A stretch of DNA of 64,000 nt from Methylobacterium sp. E-045 (GCF_022829685.1 NZ_JAKSYE010000055.1:28318-92317); one strand, 5' to 3'. Shown: positions 46,555-55,097, counted from the first letter of the stretch. Notes: generated by a model from the sequence alone, not told the origin. Numbers and translations are program-made.

Positions 46555-46923
46555 CTAGACAATCGGCGGACTGGGCCTCCGCGCAGGGAATGTTCGAACA
46601 GGAGCCGCGTCGCCTTCCGGCAGCATAAGGTGTACCGAAAATTTCACCCGATTTGAATTTTCATTTGCGGTTTTCGTTCCCGTTGATTCGGATGTGCCGG
46701 CAACCTGGATAGTTTGACCTCCATCTTTCTCAACCGCTTTAATCGCAATATCGAAATCAACCACTGTAAAAGTTCCTGCGTCGCCAGAATTGTAAATATT
46801 CGCCCCCTGTGGGCTGCCTATCATTCCGGCCGCAACATTTCCTCCCATAGTTCCGGATTGCGCGGCAGAAATTCCCGCCAGTATTTGCGAGAGGGTTCTT
46901 TCAACAAATCTGTCCAGTTCCAT
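46555..46923 (-). CDS. Unknown protein, Trypco2-like
   Basis: A 122-aa protein, second of a two-gene AT-rich operon. It starts MELDRFVERTLSQILAGIS, has a Gly/Asn-rich insert, then VVDFDIAIKAV...RVKFSVHLMLP. The overall layout (short N-terminal helix, then paired strands with FDI and RVKFSV) is like the trypsin-co-occurring domain family found with proteases and other effectors in conflict systems. That likeness is my inference from pattern. Base composition is strikingly lower in GC than the host, indicating recent transfer. Confidence 0.6.
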   Translation of the reverse strand: MELDRFVERTLSQILAGISAAQSGTMGGNVAAGMIGSPQGANIYNSGDAGTFTVVDFDIAIKAVEKDGGQTIQVAGTSESTGTKTANENSNRVKFSVHLMLPEGDAAPVRTFPARRPSPPIV

Positions 46924-46931
46924 CTATGCCT

Positions 46932-47774
46932 CTAAAGCAAAGTAGAGAGGGCGGGAATGAAGGGGCTTACGATAGTCATATATGTGGCTGCATCCTGAAT
47001 AAATTTCTGATATTCGTTCTTAAATGAAGGAGTTCCGGCCGCTGCCTGCATATCTCGAATTGAGCTCTGAAGTTTGGCAATCTCGGTTGCGTTCAGCCCG
47101 GAATTTTCAACGGCAACCTGAAGGTCTCGAAAAACAGCGTTATCTCCAACCCGATTGGTAGAATTGTCTGTTGAATGAAAATTTACACGTGCGTTATTGC
47201 CGCTTACATTGAATGTATAATTTCCTCCAGTTCCCTTGGGAAAGATGCCTTTTCTTCGAAGTTTTACGGAAAAATGTGCGGGTATACTGTGGAATTTCTC
47301 GTTATATGTCGGATCAACTACTTCGAACGCTTCCTCTGTTCCATTGGGGATTATTCGTCTGATCTCGTCGCCAACAAAAATCTGCGTTGTGGTATCAGCA
47401 ATTGTGATTGCCTTGGGGGTTACTATGGCATTTGTTGAGCTTCTCACGGTTCCGTCGGGCGCTACGATATCTATTTTGGACTGCGGAAAGTGATTAAAGT
47501 TCATCGCTCGACCCTTCTCCGTAAGTTCAACATCCCAGAACCAAGGTTCTCCGCAGTCGCCGTTTGAAGGCCCTTCAAAACGGATGATCCCTTCCCGGCC
47601 CATCCAGAGAACGACGTCGCTCCATTGATCCCATTGGTCAGCAACGCCTTTCCCATCGTCCTCTTCCGCGAGGCCGAAGTCGGCCGGGATGATCGATAGG
47701 CGCTTGGGCCAGCAGTCCGCCAAGCGGGCGACAAGCTGAGCGCTAAAATTTTCATAGGTCGTGCGGTCTGTCAC
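46932..47774 (-). CDS. Unknown protein with N-terminal small domain and helical C-terminal tail
   Basis: A 280-aa protein, first of the AT-rich operon and 8 bases from its partner. Residues 1-95 look like a winged-helix-like domain (MTDRTTYENFSAQLVARLADCWPKR, WMGREGIIRFEG, VELTEKGRA). The middle is beta-rich (about 110-210). Next comes GNNARVNFHSTDNSTNRV (about 195-212), then a helical stretch and a hydrophobic end (YMTIVSPFIPALSTLL). The GNN-RVN-S-D-S-N type motif followed by a helical tail resembles a C-terminal module I have seen in other accessory-region proteins, where it may mediate oligomerisation or membrane contact. The function is unknown. An anti-phage or toxin role is possible from location and composition alone. 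Confidence 0.65.
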   Translation of the reverse strand: MTDRTTYENFSAQLVARLADCWPKRLSIIPADFGLAEEDDGKGVADQWDQWSDVVLWMGREGIIRFEGPSNGDCGEPWFWDVELTEKGRAMNFNHFPQSKIDIVAPDGTVRSSTNAIVTPKAITIADTTTQIFVGDEIRRIIPNGTEEAFEVVDPTYNEKFHSIPAHFSVKLRRKGIFPKGTGGNYTFNVSGNNARVNFHSTDNSTNRVGDNAVFRDLQVAVENSGLNATEIAKLQSSIRDMQAAAGTPSFKNEYQKFIQDAATYMTIVSPFIPALSTLL

Positions 47775-47918
47775 GGCGGGCGTCGTGCCAGGGCGTACGT
47801 TGAAATGACGCCCGAAGCATAATTGTTTGGCGACTTAACCCCTAACAGGGGCAGGAGCTAGGGCTCTCTGGCCGTCACTCCAAATTATCTAACGATTTCA
47901 ATGGGTTGGCGAGCTAAA

Positions 47919-47930
47919 TGGCGGAGGGAG
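47919..47930. other. tRNA-3'-end-like sequence near integrase, possible att
   Basis: TGGCGGAGGGAG is, on the minus strand, CTCCCTCCGCCA, which is like the 3' end of a Ser tRNA or of tmRNA including CCA. It lies 145 bases before the integrase start, where an attachment site would be expected. No second copy was found in the window, so this is tentative. Confidence 0.3.
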
Positions 47931-48043
47931 CGTCAGCCATACTAAGGGCCAGCCTGATGCGGTATGATCCGAATAGTCGTTGACCTGCAAAGCTTTAGCC
48001 TTTCACCAATATCCTAGCTGGTCCATTGCAATCCGCCTGCACC

Positions 48044-48058
48044 CCACATAAAGTGTGG
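48044..48058. repeat. Short inverted repeat before integrase
   Basis: CCACA and TGTGG flank TAAAG, 17 bases before the integrase ATG. The position suits an operator for an excisionase or regulator. The remainder of 47775-48075 holds a small CCCCT/AGGGG hairpin at 47839-47851 and no gene. Confidence 0.3.
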
Positions 48059-48075
48059 TTGAAAATGTGGGCGCC

Positions 48076-49275
48076 ATGAGTTCGACGGACACTGCAGGAA
48101 AGCGAAAAGGCCGCCACCCTGAAAGGGCGCTCACCGCCGTGCAGGTTCGGGCGCTTAAGGCTCCAGGCAGGTACGCAGATGGCCATGGCCTCTACCTTGT
48201 TGTCGAGCCATCCGGCTCAAAACGATGGCTCTTGCGGATCGTTATCCAGGGTACCCGGCGCGACATCGGATTAGGCGGGGCCAGCCTGGTCACGCTGGCC
48301 GAGGCACGGGAAAAGGCGTTTGGCTACCGTAAGCTTGCCCGCGATGGTGGCGACCCGCTCGCCGAACGGCGCAAGCCTGTCGAGACGATCCCAACCTTCG
48401 CCGAAGCGGTCGTCCGGGTCTTCGATGACAACAAGCCTTCGTGGAACAACGCAAAGCACGCGGCTCAATGGAAGACCACCCTTGAAACCTACGCCAATCC
48501 GTTTTTCGGTAGCCGTCGGGTCGATCAGGTAGAAACACCAGATGTTCTTCGCGCACTGTCACCGATCTGGCTAACAAAGCCCGAGACGGCGCGGCGGGTT
48601 CGCCAACGCATAGGCACCGTGCTCGATTGGGCCAAAGCCGCCGGTTATCGCAGCGGCGACAATCCGATTGATGGGGTTAGTCGTGGCCTGCCGAAGCAAG
48701 GCGAGCGCGAGGAGCATCACGCGGCATTGCCCTATGCCGAGGTGCCCGCCTTCGTTGCGCGACTGCGAGGGTCGAGTGAGCAGGGGGAGATCGCTCGACT
48801 TGCCTTCGAGTTTTTGATCCTGACGGCAGCCCGCACCGGAGAAGTGCTCGGCGCCGCTTGGTCTGAGGTCAACAATGTCGAAGCGCTGTGGACGGTACCG
48901 GGCAGCCGCATGAAAGCGGGGCGCGAGCACCGCGTCCCCCTTAGTGGCAGAGCGGTCGCAGTGCTGGCACGGGCGAAAGCTCTAAGCAGCGGCAGCGCCC
49001 TGATCTTCCCTGGGCGGTCGGGTGAGAAACCACTGTCGAACATGGTTTTCCTGATGGCCCTGCGCCGGATGGCAGTGCCGATCACCGCCCATGGTTTCCG
49101 GTCGTCATTTCGCGACTGGGCAGCTGAGGCAACGAACCTGCCGCGTGAGGTTGCGGAGATGGCTCTGGCCCACGCCGTGGAGAACCGGGTGGAGGCGGCC
49201 TACCGGCGAGGTGATCTGCTGGCCAAGCGGCGTGAGATGATGGAAGCTTGGGCGCAGTTCGTTGGCGCAAGTTAG
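48076..49275 (+). CDS. Tyrosine-type site-specific integrase (P4 family)
   Basis: A 399-aa integrase. The N-terminal DUF4102-like domain is at about 15-90 (LTAVQVRALKAPGRYADGHGLYLVVEPSGSKRWLLR). The SAM-like core-binding domain is at about 105-195 and the catalytic domain at about 205-390. The catalytic residues include Arg in LTAARTGEVLGA, His-x-x-Arg in ITAHGFRSSFRDWA, His in ALAHAVENRVEAAYRRGD, and the Tyr in AAYRRGD. The ATG at 48076 is preferred over a GTG seven codons upstream. It is the first gene of the integrative element. Confidence 0.95.
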   Translation: MSSTDTAGKRKGRHPERALTAVQVRALKAPGRYADGHGLYLVVEPSGSKRWLLRIVIQGTRRDIGLGGASLVTLAEAREKAFGYRKLARDGGDPLAERRKPVETIPTFAEAVVRVFDDNKPSWNNAKHAAQWKTTLETYANPFFGSRRVDQVETPDVLRALSPIWLTKPETARRVRQRIGTVLDWAKAAGYRSGDNPIDGVSRGLPKQGEREEHHAALPYAEVPAFVARLRGSSEQGEIARLAFEFLILTAARTGEVLGAAWSEVNNVEALWTVPGSRMKAGREHRVPLSGRAVAVLARAKALSSGSALIFPGRSGEKPLSNMVFLMALRRMAVPITAHGFRSSFRDWAAEATNLPREVAEMALAHAVENRVEAAYRRGDLLAKRREMMEAWAQFVGAS

Positions 49276-49285
49276 GCATAGCGAT

Positions 49286-50293
49286 ATGGAATCTCCGACA
49301 AAGCGAGTATCGGCCACGAGCATCGGCTCAAAGCGGCGCTTTTTGTTCAGACAGCGATTCCCCCAGCATCATGACCGATGGGAAGCATTAGCGACCGAGG
49401 CCTCTCGCCGACACAACGACGACGTCGACCTGGCTAATCCCGCTACTGTCGAGGAAATAGCTGCGGATCTTGGCGATGATGTTGAACTGATACTCGATGC
49501 AAAATCCTTCGAAGACATCTGGCTCAAGCCGGGCGAGCTAACAGCTAAAGCTCGGAATGGAGTTCGTTCGTATCTTAATGATGCAAGGGACTATAGTGAG
49601 CATTTGGAAGGCTTGTCTCGGTCTGAAGTCGATAAGGCATACGCTTTAGAAAGGGCGCAGTACGACGAGGTAAGAATAAAAGCAGCCGCCTCTCTTGACG
49701 ATGAAGAGTTCTACAATAGTCCTGAAGCTGAAGCTGACTTCAGCCATTGGTTAAAAGCTGGGGTATGGCACGCTGACGAAGCAATAGCGCTTTCGCGAGG
49801 AAAAGATCCTCAGGTCGTGAACCAAGAAAGTCTGCGAAGCCCGCGTTCCAGCGCAAGCCCGTTCCGCATCGAGTACAAGCGCCGGAAGTGGCTGGTCGAG
49901 CGTGCTATTGAGGCAGGGCAACTAAATGTTTCGATGACGCCAAATAGCTTCATCGAATGGGCCAAGAATTCCGGCTTTGAACTTCCACCCGAGATGCTCA
50001 ATTACGGTGCGAATCAAGCGTCAGATCAGGGCAAACCAGATATCGCCGCGATCTCAGGCCATGCCAAGCGGCAGTATAGCGGCTTGTTGAGGATTGTAAC
50101 AACACTACTGAGCGAAACCGTTGATGTCGAAGTTCTTGTTGGGAAAAAGTACGCATCAAAGGACGATTACGTCATAGATCTTTGCACCAAGATGCGGGCA
50201 AACGGATCTCAGGCCATTCAAGAGGTGACCGTCGTGAAGAGGCTCAACGAAGCTATCCAACTGCTACGCGAAGATCGGAAAGCCAAAAAATAA
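49286..50293 (+). CDS. Conserved unknown protein next to integrase
   Basis: A 335-aa protein starting 10 bases after the integrase stop (MESPTKRVSATS). Its middle has FSHWLKAGVWHADEAIALSRGKDPQVV and SPFRIEYKRRKWLVERAIEAGQLNVSMTPNSFIEWAKNSGFELPPEM. These two blocks recur in a family often found beside mobile genes in Proteobacteria. The C-terminal part (KRQYSGLLRIVTTLLSE, ending VVKRLNEAIQLLRED) resembles a small helical domain. The N-terminus is unmatched and lower in GC. The function is unknown. Confidence 0.7.
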   Translation: MESPTKRVSATSIGSKRRFLFRQRFPQHHDRWEALATEASRRHNDDVDLANPATVEEIAADLGDDVELILDAKSFEDIWLKPGELTAKARNGVRSYLNDARDYSEHLEGLSRSEVDKAYALERAQYDEVRIKAAASLDDEEFYNSPEAEADFSHWLKAGVWHADEAIALSRGKDPQVVNQESLRSPRSSASPFRIEYKRRKWLVERAIEAGQLNVSMTPNSFIEWAKNSGFELPPEMLNYGANQASDQGKPDIAAISGHAKRQYSGLLRIVTTLLSETVDVEVLVGKKYASKDDYVIDLCTKMRANGSQAIQEVTVVKRLNEAIQLLREDRKAKK

Positions 50294-50414
50294 GCGGCAG
50301 GCCCCAAAGGGGCAGCATGGTCTCGACCGGCATGCTCAGGGCTAATTAGCGCTCATTGTTCCCCGTAAGCCCGAAAAGGCCGGCATTGATGGCACCGTCC
50401 CCACAGGAGGTGTC

Positions 50415-50726
50415 ATGACCCATCCCCCCGATCTGCCCACGAACGAGCTGACGAAGCGCCTGAAGCACAGCTATGCCAGCGTCGAACCGGTCAAGCCGAA
50501 GGCCGCGAAGTCCAAGGCCATCGCCTTTCCGACGGAAGGCTATTGCACCTACGCGCAGGTGCAGGCCCGCCTGCAAATCAGCAACAGCACGATGCACCTT
50601 TGGCTGAAGCAGAACCGGCTGCCGGCTCCCGTGCGCATTGGCGCGCGAGCGATGCGATTCAGCGTCCAGGACATCCTCAACTACGAGCACGCGGCCCGCG
50701 AGGCCACCAAGGTGGCGGCAGAGTAG
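50415..50726 (+). CDS. AlpA-like excisionase/regulator
   Basis: A 103-aa protein with a strong AGGAGG at 50405-50410. The C-terminal 60 residues are a MerR/AlpA-type winged HTH (YCTYAQVQARLQISNSTMHLWLKQNRLPAPVRIGARAMRFSVQDILNYEH). The N-terminal 40 residues form a basic Pro/Lys-rich extension. In satellite elements AlpA activates or assists excision; the same is inferred here. It is upstream of the Rep-like and DUF927-like genes. Confidence 0.8.
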   Translation: MTHPPDLPTNELTKRLKHSYASVEPVKPKAAKSKAIAFPTEGYCTYAQVQARLQISNSTMHLWLKQNRLPAPVRIGARAMRFSVQDILNYEHAAREATKVAAE

Positions 50727-50886
50727 TCCGCCCCACCACCGCGTAAACCTGCAACACATAGGCAACAACGAACACGCTGGCGACCAGTAAACCTGCCAGC
50801 AGATCCCCCCACTCCCCCACGAAATCTCCCGCAACCGAAGCAATTGGCCTCCTGGCCGGCAAGGCAGCTTTTGCCAAGGATCCCCC

Positions 50887-51690
50887 ATGTCTGAACCCAA
50901 CTACCTCACAGCTCGGCGCCAGAACCGACGGCGGCTGATTGGCCGACTGGAGAAGGGCAGCGGCGCCGAACGCCAGCTGGCCGCGACCCTCGTTGCTTGC
51001 ACCGAAGCCGATCCCTGCCTGAGCGGCGCCTGCACCGAGTGCGGCGGCCGTCTCCAACTCGCTGCCCTGGACTTGGCTGACCGGTTCGTTCGCGAGCCCG
51101 CACGGGCACTGCGCGGCCGGATGACCATGATCACGGTGGTGCCCACCTTCGGCTGCGTCCTGCCGGGTGAGCTCGATGCGGCTGTTTGCCGGCGGGTCCT
51201 GGCTGCGGTGGAGGCGGCCGCTGTGACCAGCGGCATCACCCCCAGCATCTTCAGCCTCGACATCTCCTTCAACGAGGATCTCACCGGTGGGGGGCCCCCA
51301 GCGCACTGGTGCATTCACTCGCACGGTGTCGCGGTCGATTGGTTCTCCCCGGCTCAGCAGGCGCCCTTTCGCTTTGCGTTCCAGCCCTCCGATTGGGTGA
51401 AGCGACCGGTCAAGTTCGATCCCATCGACGCCAGCGGTAAGTCCGAGCGCTACGCGCTCAAGCCCGACCGCATCCGGCGTGTGACCGAACTGAGCCAGTC
51501 CCGACTGAACGCTCGCGGCGGTCCCAGCACCAACACCAAGCGTCGCGGGCTGCGCGCGATTCAGGCCGATGAGCTGGCCATGGTTGAGCACCAGCTCGGC
51601 TTGGGTGGCCGGGTCATCGGTTGCGGAATCGATGACGATGCCGTCGAGCGGGCTCTGGGTGGCTTCAACTGGGCGAGAGACGGGCCCTAG
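50887..51690 (+). CDS. Possible HUH-type replication protein
   Basis: A 267-aa protein. N-terminal Cys at about 44, 49 and 52 suggest zinc binding. Residues 140-150 read HWCIHSHGVAV, and H-x-H after hydrophobic residues is like the HUH metal motif of rolling-circle initiators. YALKP later (about 188-192) could carry the Tyr. This assignment is uncertain, as the family is not one I recognise securely. Support comes from place: it lies between the AlpA gene and an iteron-like array followed by a helicase-like gene. Confidence 0.4.
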   Translation: MSEPNYLTARRQNRRRLIGRLEKGSGAERQLAATLVACTEADPCLSGACTECGGRLQLAALDLADRFVREPARALRGRMTMITVVPTFGCVLPGELDAAVCRRVLAAVEAAAVTSGITPSIFSLDISFNEDLTGGGPPAHWCIHSHGVAVDWFSPAQQAPFRFAFQPSDWVKRPVKFDPIDASGKSERYALKPDRIRRVTELSQSRLNARGGPSTNTKRRGLRAIQADELAMVEHQLGLGGRVIGCGIDDDAVERALGGFNWARDGP

Positions 51691-51699
51691 GGGCGATTA

Positions 51700-51731
51700 G
51701 GCGGGAGGGGGAACTGCAACCCCCTCTCGCC
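51700..51731. terminator. 12-bp hairpin after Rep-like gene
   Basis: GGCGGGAGGGGG pairs with CCCCCTCTCGCC (one G-U) around an 8-base loop. It begins 10 bases after the Rep-like stop and has no T tract. It could be a terminator, an attenuator or part of an origin. Confidence 0.45.
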
Positions 51732-51780
51732 CTGGCTCAGGCGCCGTCTTCCATGGCGTGCCCGGCGCTTACCCCACCCT

Positions 51781-51827
51781 GTCAGCGCAAAGCCCGTGCA
51801 TCCCGTGCAGCCTGTGCACGCGCTGAC
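51781..51827. repeat. Three 9-bp tandem repeats inside an 8-bp inverted repeat
   Basis: Units CCCGTGCAT, CCCGTGCAG and CCTGTGCAC (51793-51819) run head to tail. GTCAGCGC (51781-51788) and GCGCTGAC (51820-51827) enclose them as perfect inverted repeats. It lies between the Rep-like and DUF927-like genes, 47 bases before the latter. Candidates are replication iterons, an operator or an integration/excision site. Confidence 0.65.
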
Positions 51828-51873
51828 CCACCACCATCAAGAACGACTCCAAGAACTGAAACAGGGGATTATC

Positions 51874-53574
51874 ATGTTAACCGTCAGCATCACGCCCAAT
51901 GCGGGTATTCGTAAAATCAAACAGCTCTTCGATGAGGGCGAACAGGTCTGGTACGACGTCTACGAGGCGCCGAGCATCGAGGGGGCGGTCATCCAGGCCA
52001 CTGTTCCCCGTCAGGAGCAGAGTGTTGCAGCGGTCGCTCGCTACTTGCTTGCGAAGGGCGCACAGCGACCCTCGACCACCGAGCGTCAGGGTATCATCGC
52101 TTCCGCCATCGCAGCCGATGCCCCCATCGTTCGTCGAGCCGCTCGCAATGGTTGGCGGGATGCCACCACGTTCGTGACACACCGTTCCGTTGTGTCAGGG
52201 CGCGACGACGCTGAAGCAATTTTGCCGCCGAGTGGGGCTTTCGCCGGGAGCACCGGTCACATGCAGGATCGCGGTGACCTCGACGGGTGGCGCGCCCTGA
52301 TCAAAATCGCGCGTTTCTCGACGGCAATGATGATCGCACTGGTCACCATCTTTGCAGCGCCGCTCCTCAAGATCGCGAGGCGCCCGAACTTTGGGCTGGT
52401 GCTCTACGGCCCGAGCCGGTCAGGGAAGTCAACGGCACAGCTCGTGGGTGCATCGGCGTTAGGCTATGGGCAGGAGGAGGATCTGCCAAGTCTGAATGCG
52501 ACGGCCTCCGGTCTTCTGGCGGTTGCGGTCGCTTTCAATGACCACGCGATCCCGATCAACGAGGTTGGTACCGCACGGGGTGGAAAGGGCAATGTCCATG
52601 AGGTCGTTCGCGAAACAACATATGCGCTGATGAACGGGCAAGACATCATCCGTCACCCAAACTGGGCTGGCGGTGATGGTGGGGCAGCGGCAACCTTCCA
52701 GGTTCTGCCACTCATGTCCTCCGAGCACTCGCCCGACGCTTGGGCGGCGCGGAAGGGCGAGACCCGCGATGAGGGGGAAACGGCTCGGCTCATTGGCGTG
52801 CCGGTGCTCTTCAACGGGTCGCAAACCATCTTCGATTTGGCGCCAGAGACCCTCACTGGGGCGGATCTCGCCGCTTGGGAAAAGACGCAGTTTCAGCTTT
52901 TGCGGGAGGGCCTGCCTAACTTCCGCGGCCTTGCCTTCAGCACTTATACCGAATGGCTCGCTAGACAACACAAGGCTGTCGAAGAGGTGGTTCGAATTCT
53001 GGTGGCGAACTTCGAAGTGGCCGTAGCGCGGCCAACGATGTCACCGGTTGAACGTGATATCGTGGCGAAGTTTGGCGTCCTTTATGCGGGCGGCCTTTTG
53101 GCAATCGCTGCGGGTGTTCTTCCACTGGACATGAAACGACTCGGCGCGGCTTTGAAGCGGGCATGTTTAGCGGCGCTCGCGGAGATCCCCAATCCGCAAG
53201 CTGAGCTTAAGGCCGATCTGAAGGCGTTGAAGGTCAAGCTTAATGGCGCCAACGTTTTGGACACTGAGACCTGCACTCGTAAGCAGTTGCGACTCATGCA
53301 CAACGCGGACGGTTTTCGTCAGCCGAAGAATGAGGGTCTCGAGTGCGTCGTTCGATCCGAGGTCTTCACCAAGTGGTTCCGGTCGGATGTACGGAAGCAA
53401 CGGGTCCTTGAATGGCTCGACGCCGAGGGGTTCTTGGACCACGGCCGAGACCGTACCACTGGCCGCTCGATCCAATGGGCTCAGCGTCAGGTGACGTGGC
53501 CTGATACCTCTCGCAAGCGGTCGATCAGCGTCTACCTGCCCGGCGGGTTTGCTGATTTGGAACGGTCGTTCTAA
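51874..53574 (+). CDS. DUF927-like P-loop ATPase (primase/helicase-like)
   Basis: A 566-aa protein. The ATG at 51874 has AGGGG 6 bases upstream. Residues 170-190 contain YGPSRSGKST, a Walker A of the DUF927 helicase-like family used by integrative elements and phages. Following blocks include AVAFNDHAIPINEVG, a Walker B region with Asp/Glu, and VLPLMSSEHSPDAWAARKGE. The C-terminus (residues about 440-566) is of unknown fold. No separate primase domain was recognised. It probably drives replication or mobilisation of the element. Confidence 0.75.
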   Translation: MLTVSITPNAGIRKIKQLFDEGEQVWYDVYEAPSIEGAVIQATVPRQEQSVAAVARYLLAKGAQRPSTTERQGIIASAIAADAPIVRRAARNGWRDATTFVTHRSVVSGRDDAEAILPPSGAFAGSTGHMQDRGDLDGWRALIKIARFSTAMMIALVTIFAAPLLKIARRPNFGLVLYGPSRSGKSTAQLVGASALGYGQEEDLPSLNATASGLLAVAVAFNDHAIPINEVGTARGGKGNVHEVVRETTYALMNGQDIIRHPNWAGGDGGAAATFQVLPLMSSEHSPDAWAARKGETRDEGETARLIGVPVLFNGSQTIFDLAPETLTGADLAAWEKTQFQLLREGLPNFRGLAFSTYTEWLARQHKAVEEVVRILVANFEVAVARPTMSPVERDIVAKFGVLYAGGLLAIAAGVLPLDMKRLGAALKRACLAALAEIPNPQAELKADLKALKVKLNGANVLDTETCTRKQLRLMHNADGFRQPKNEGLECVVRSEVFTKWFRSDVRKQRVLEWLDAEGFLDHGRDRTTGRSIQWAQRQVTWPDTSRKRSISVYLPGGFADLERSF

Positions 53575-53586
53575 GAATCACTGTAG

Positions 53587-53624
53587 ACCCCAGGCGTTGA
53601 AAGCGACGCCCGGGGTTTTTTTTT
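53587..53624 (+). terminator. Rho-independent terminator
   Basis: CCCC-A-GGCGT pairs with ACGCC-C-GGGG (10 positions, one A/C mismatch) around TGAAAGCG and is followed by nine T. It begins 14 bases after the DUF927-like stop and closes the integrative element's main operon. Confidence 0.9.
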
Positions 53625-53831
53625 GGTTGGTCAGGCGCTCCCACCATGCCGAGCGACCTACAATGACTACATGCGTCGAGAGCACCCATCAGCGTCGAAC
53701 CCCGCCTTCGGCCAAGATGGCCCGCGCCGGCCGTCTGTGACGCTCCCATGGGTATTGCCGCGATACGCGTGCCCGTTACCCTCGGGAATCGGTCGCATCG
53801 GCTTCTCCCCGCTGCGCCCTAGCTTACAGTC

Positions 53832-54960
53832 ATGGATCGCACCTTCCCTTTGACCCGTGCCGCCGGGCTCGAACGCCTCACCGCCTTCCTCTCGAATGAG
53901 GGAGCCGAGTACGCCGGGTCTCGCAACTTCGACCTCGGACCCCAAGCGCTCAACGACTTCGGCGCTTTCGCCCTATCTGCGCCGGCGCCTGATCACCGAA
54001 GCCGAAGTTGTCGCTGCGGCCGTCGCTGCCTTCGGCGATGAAGGGGCCGAAAAGTTCGTTAGCGAGGTATTCTGGCGGACCTACTTCAAGGGGCACTTGG
54101 AAACCCATCCTGCCGCCTGGACGGGCTACCTCACGCTGGCCGCCGAGAGCCATGAGCGCCTTGCCGCTGAGCCGGGCCTGCGGCGGACTTATGAGGCTGC
54201 GGTAGAGGGGCGGAGCGGCATTGATTGCTTTGACGCCTGGGCCCTCGAACTCGTCGAAACTGGCTGGCTCCACAACCATGCGCGCATGTGGTTTGCCTCG
54301 ATCTGGATCTTCACCCTTCGCCTCCCGTGGGCGCTCGGCGCTGACTTCTTCATGCGTCACCTCGTCGATGGCGATCCGGCCAGCAACACATTGTCCTGGC
54401 GCTGGGTTGCCGGCCTGCACACCCGGGGCAAGCACTATGTCGCCCGCGCCGAGAACATCCGTCGCTACACTGATGGGCGCTTCGATCCGGTCGGCCTCGA
54501 TGAGTACCCCGACGCCCTCGACGAGCCAATGCCGCCGCGAGAAGTGCCGTTGCCGCCGGCCGACGCCGCGCCGGACGGTGAGGTGGCGCTTCTGCTGCAC
54601 CTCGACGACCTGCACCCAGAGAGCCTGTGTCTTGGCAATGGACGGGTCGTGCGCATCGGCGGTCTCATTGCCCATGCCGGCGGCGCCACTGACCGGGTCA
54701 AGGCTGCGGATGAAGCCGCGATGGCCGATGCGCTGACGCGAGCCGAGGCCCATTTCGGATGCCCCGCTGGCCACGCTGATAGCGGTTGGGCGGACAGCTT
54801 GCCGGTTGTGACCGCCTGGGCCCCGGTCGGGCCATCAGCGATGGCGCTGCCAAAGTGTTGCCTACAAATTCGACGGGCCTGGGATGAGGCTGCATGGCCA
54901 TTGGCGACCCGAGGCTACTCCCGGCTGAGGAAAGCCATCCCTCGGCTCTTACTCAACTGA
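53832..54960 (+). pseudogene. Frameshifted cryptochrome/photolyase FAD-binding-domain protein
   Basis: The first frame (53832-) reads MDRTFPLTRAAGLERLTAF...SRNFDLGP and the second frame continues RSTTSALSPYLRRRLITEAEVV to 54960. They join if one C is removed from the CCCC run at 53940-53943; 1128 bases then encode 375 aa. The product is the FAD-binding domain without the N-terminal Rossmann photolyase domain. Blocks are EVFWRTYFKGHLETHP, LHNHARMWFASIWIF, LRLPWALGADFFMRHLVDGDPASNTLSWRWVAG and HTRGKHYVARAENIRRYTDGRFDP. A C-terminal part of about 110 aa lies downstream. Blue-light sensing or repair would be the family role. The gene may be inactive, or the base may be a sequencing error. Confidence 0.75.
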
Positions 54961-55097
54961 GTCGCCGGCTGATTAGTGGGACTGCTTACGGAGCTTGCCT
55001 TCGCCTGCGGTCGCGGGCGAGCGGTCTTCACAACCATTCACTGCGGCACTGATGCTGACCATCGACGCCGAGAGCCAGCAGGCTTTCTGGGCGGTCG

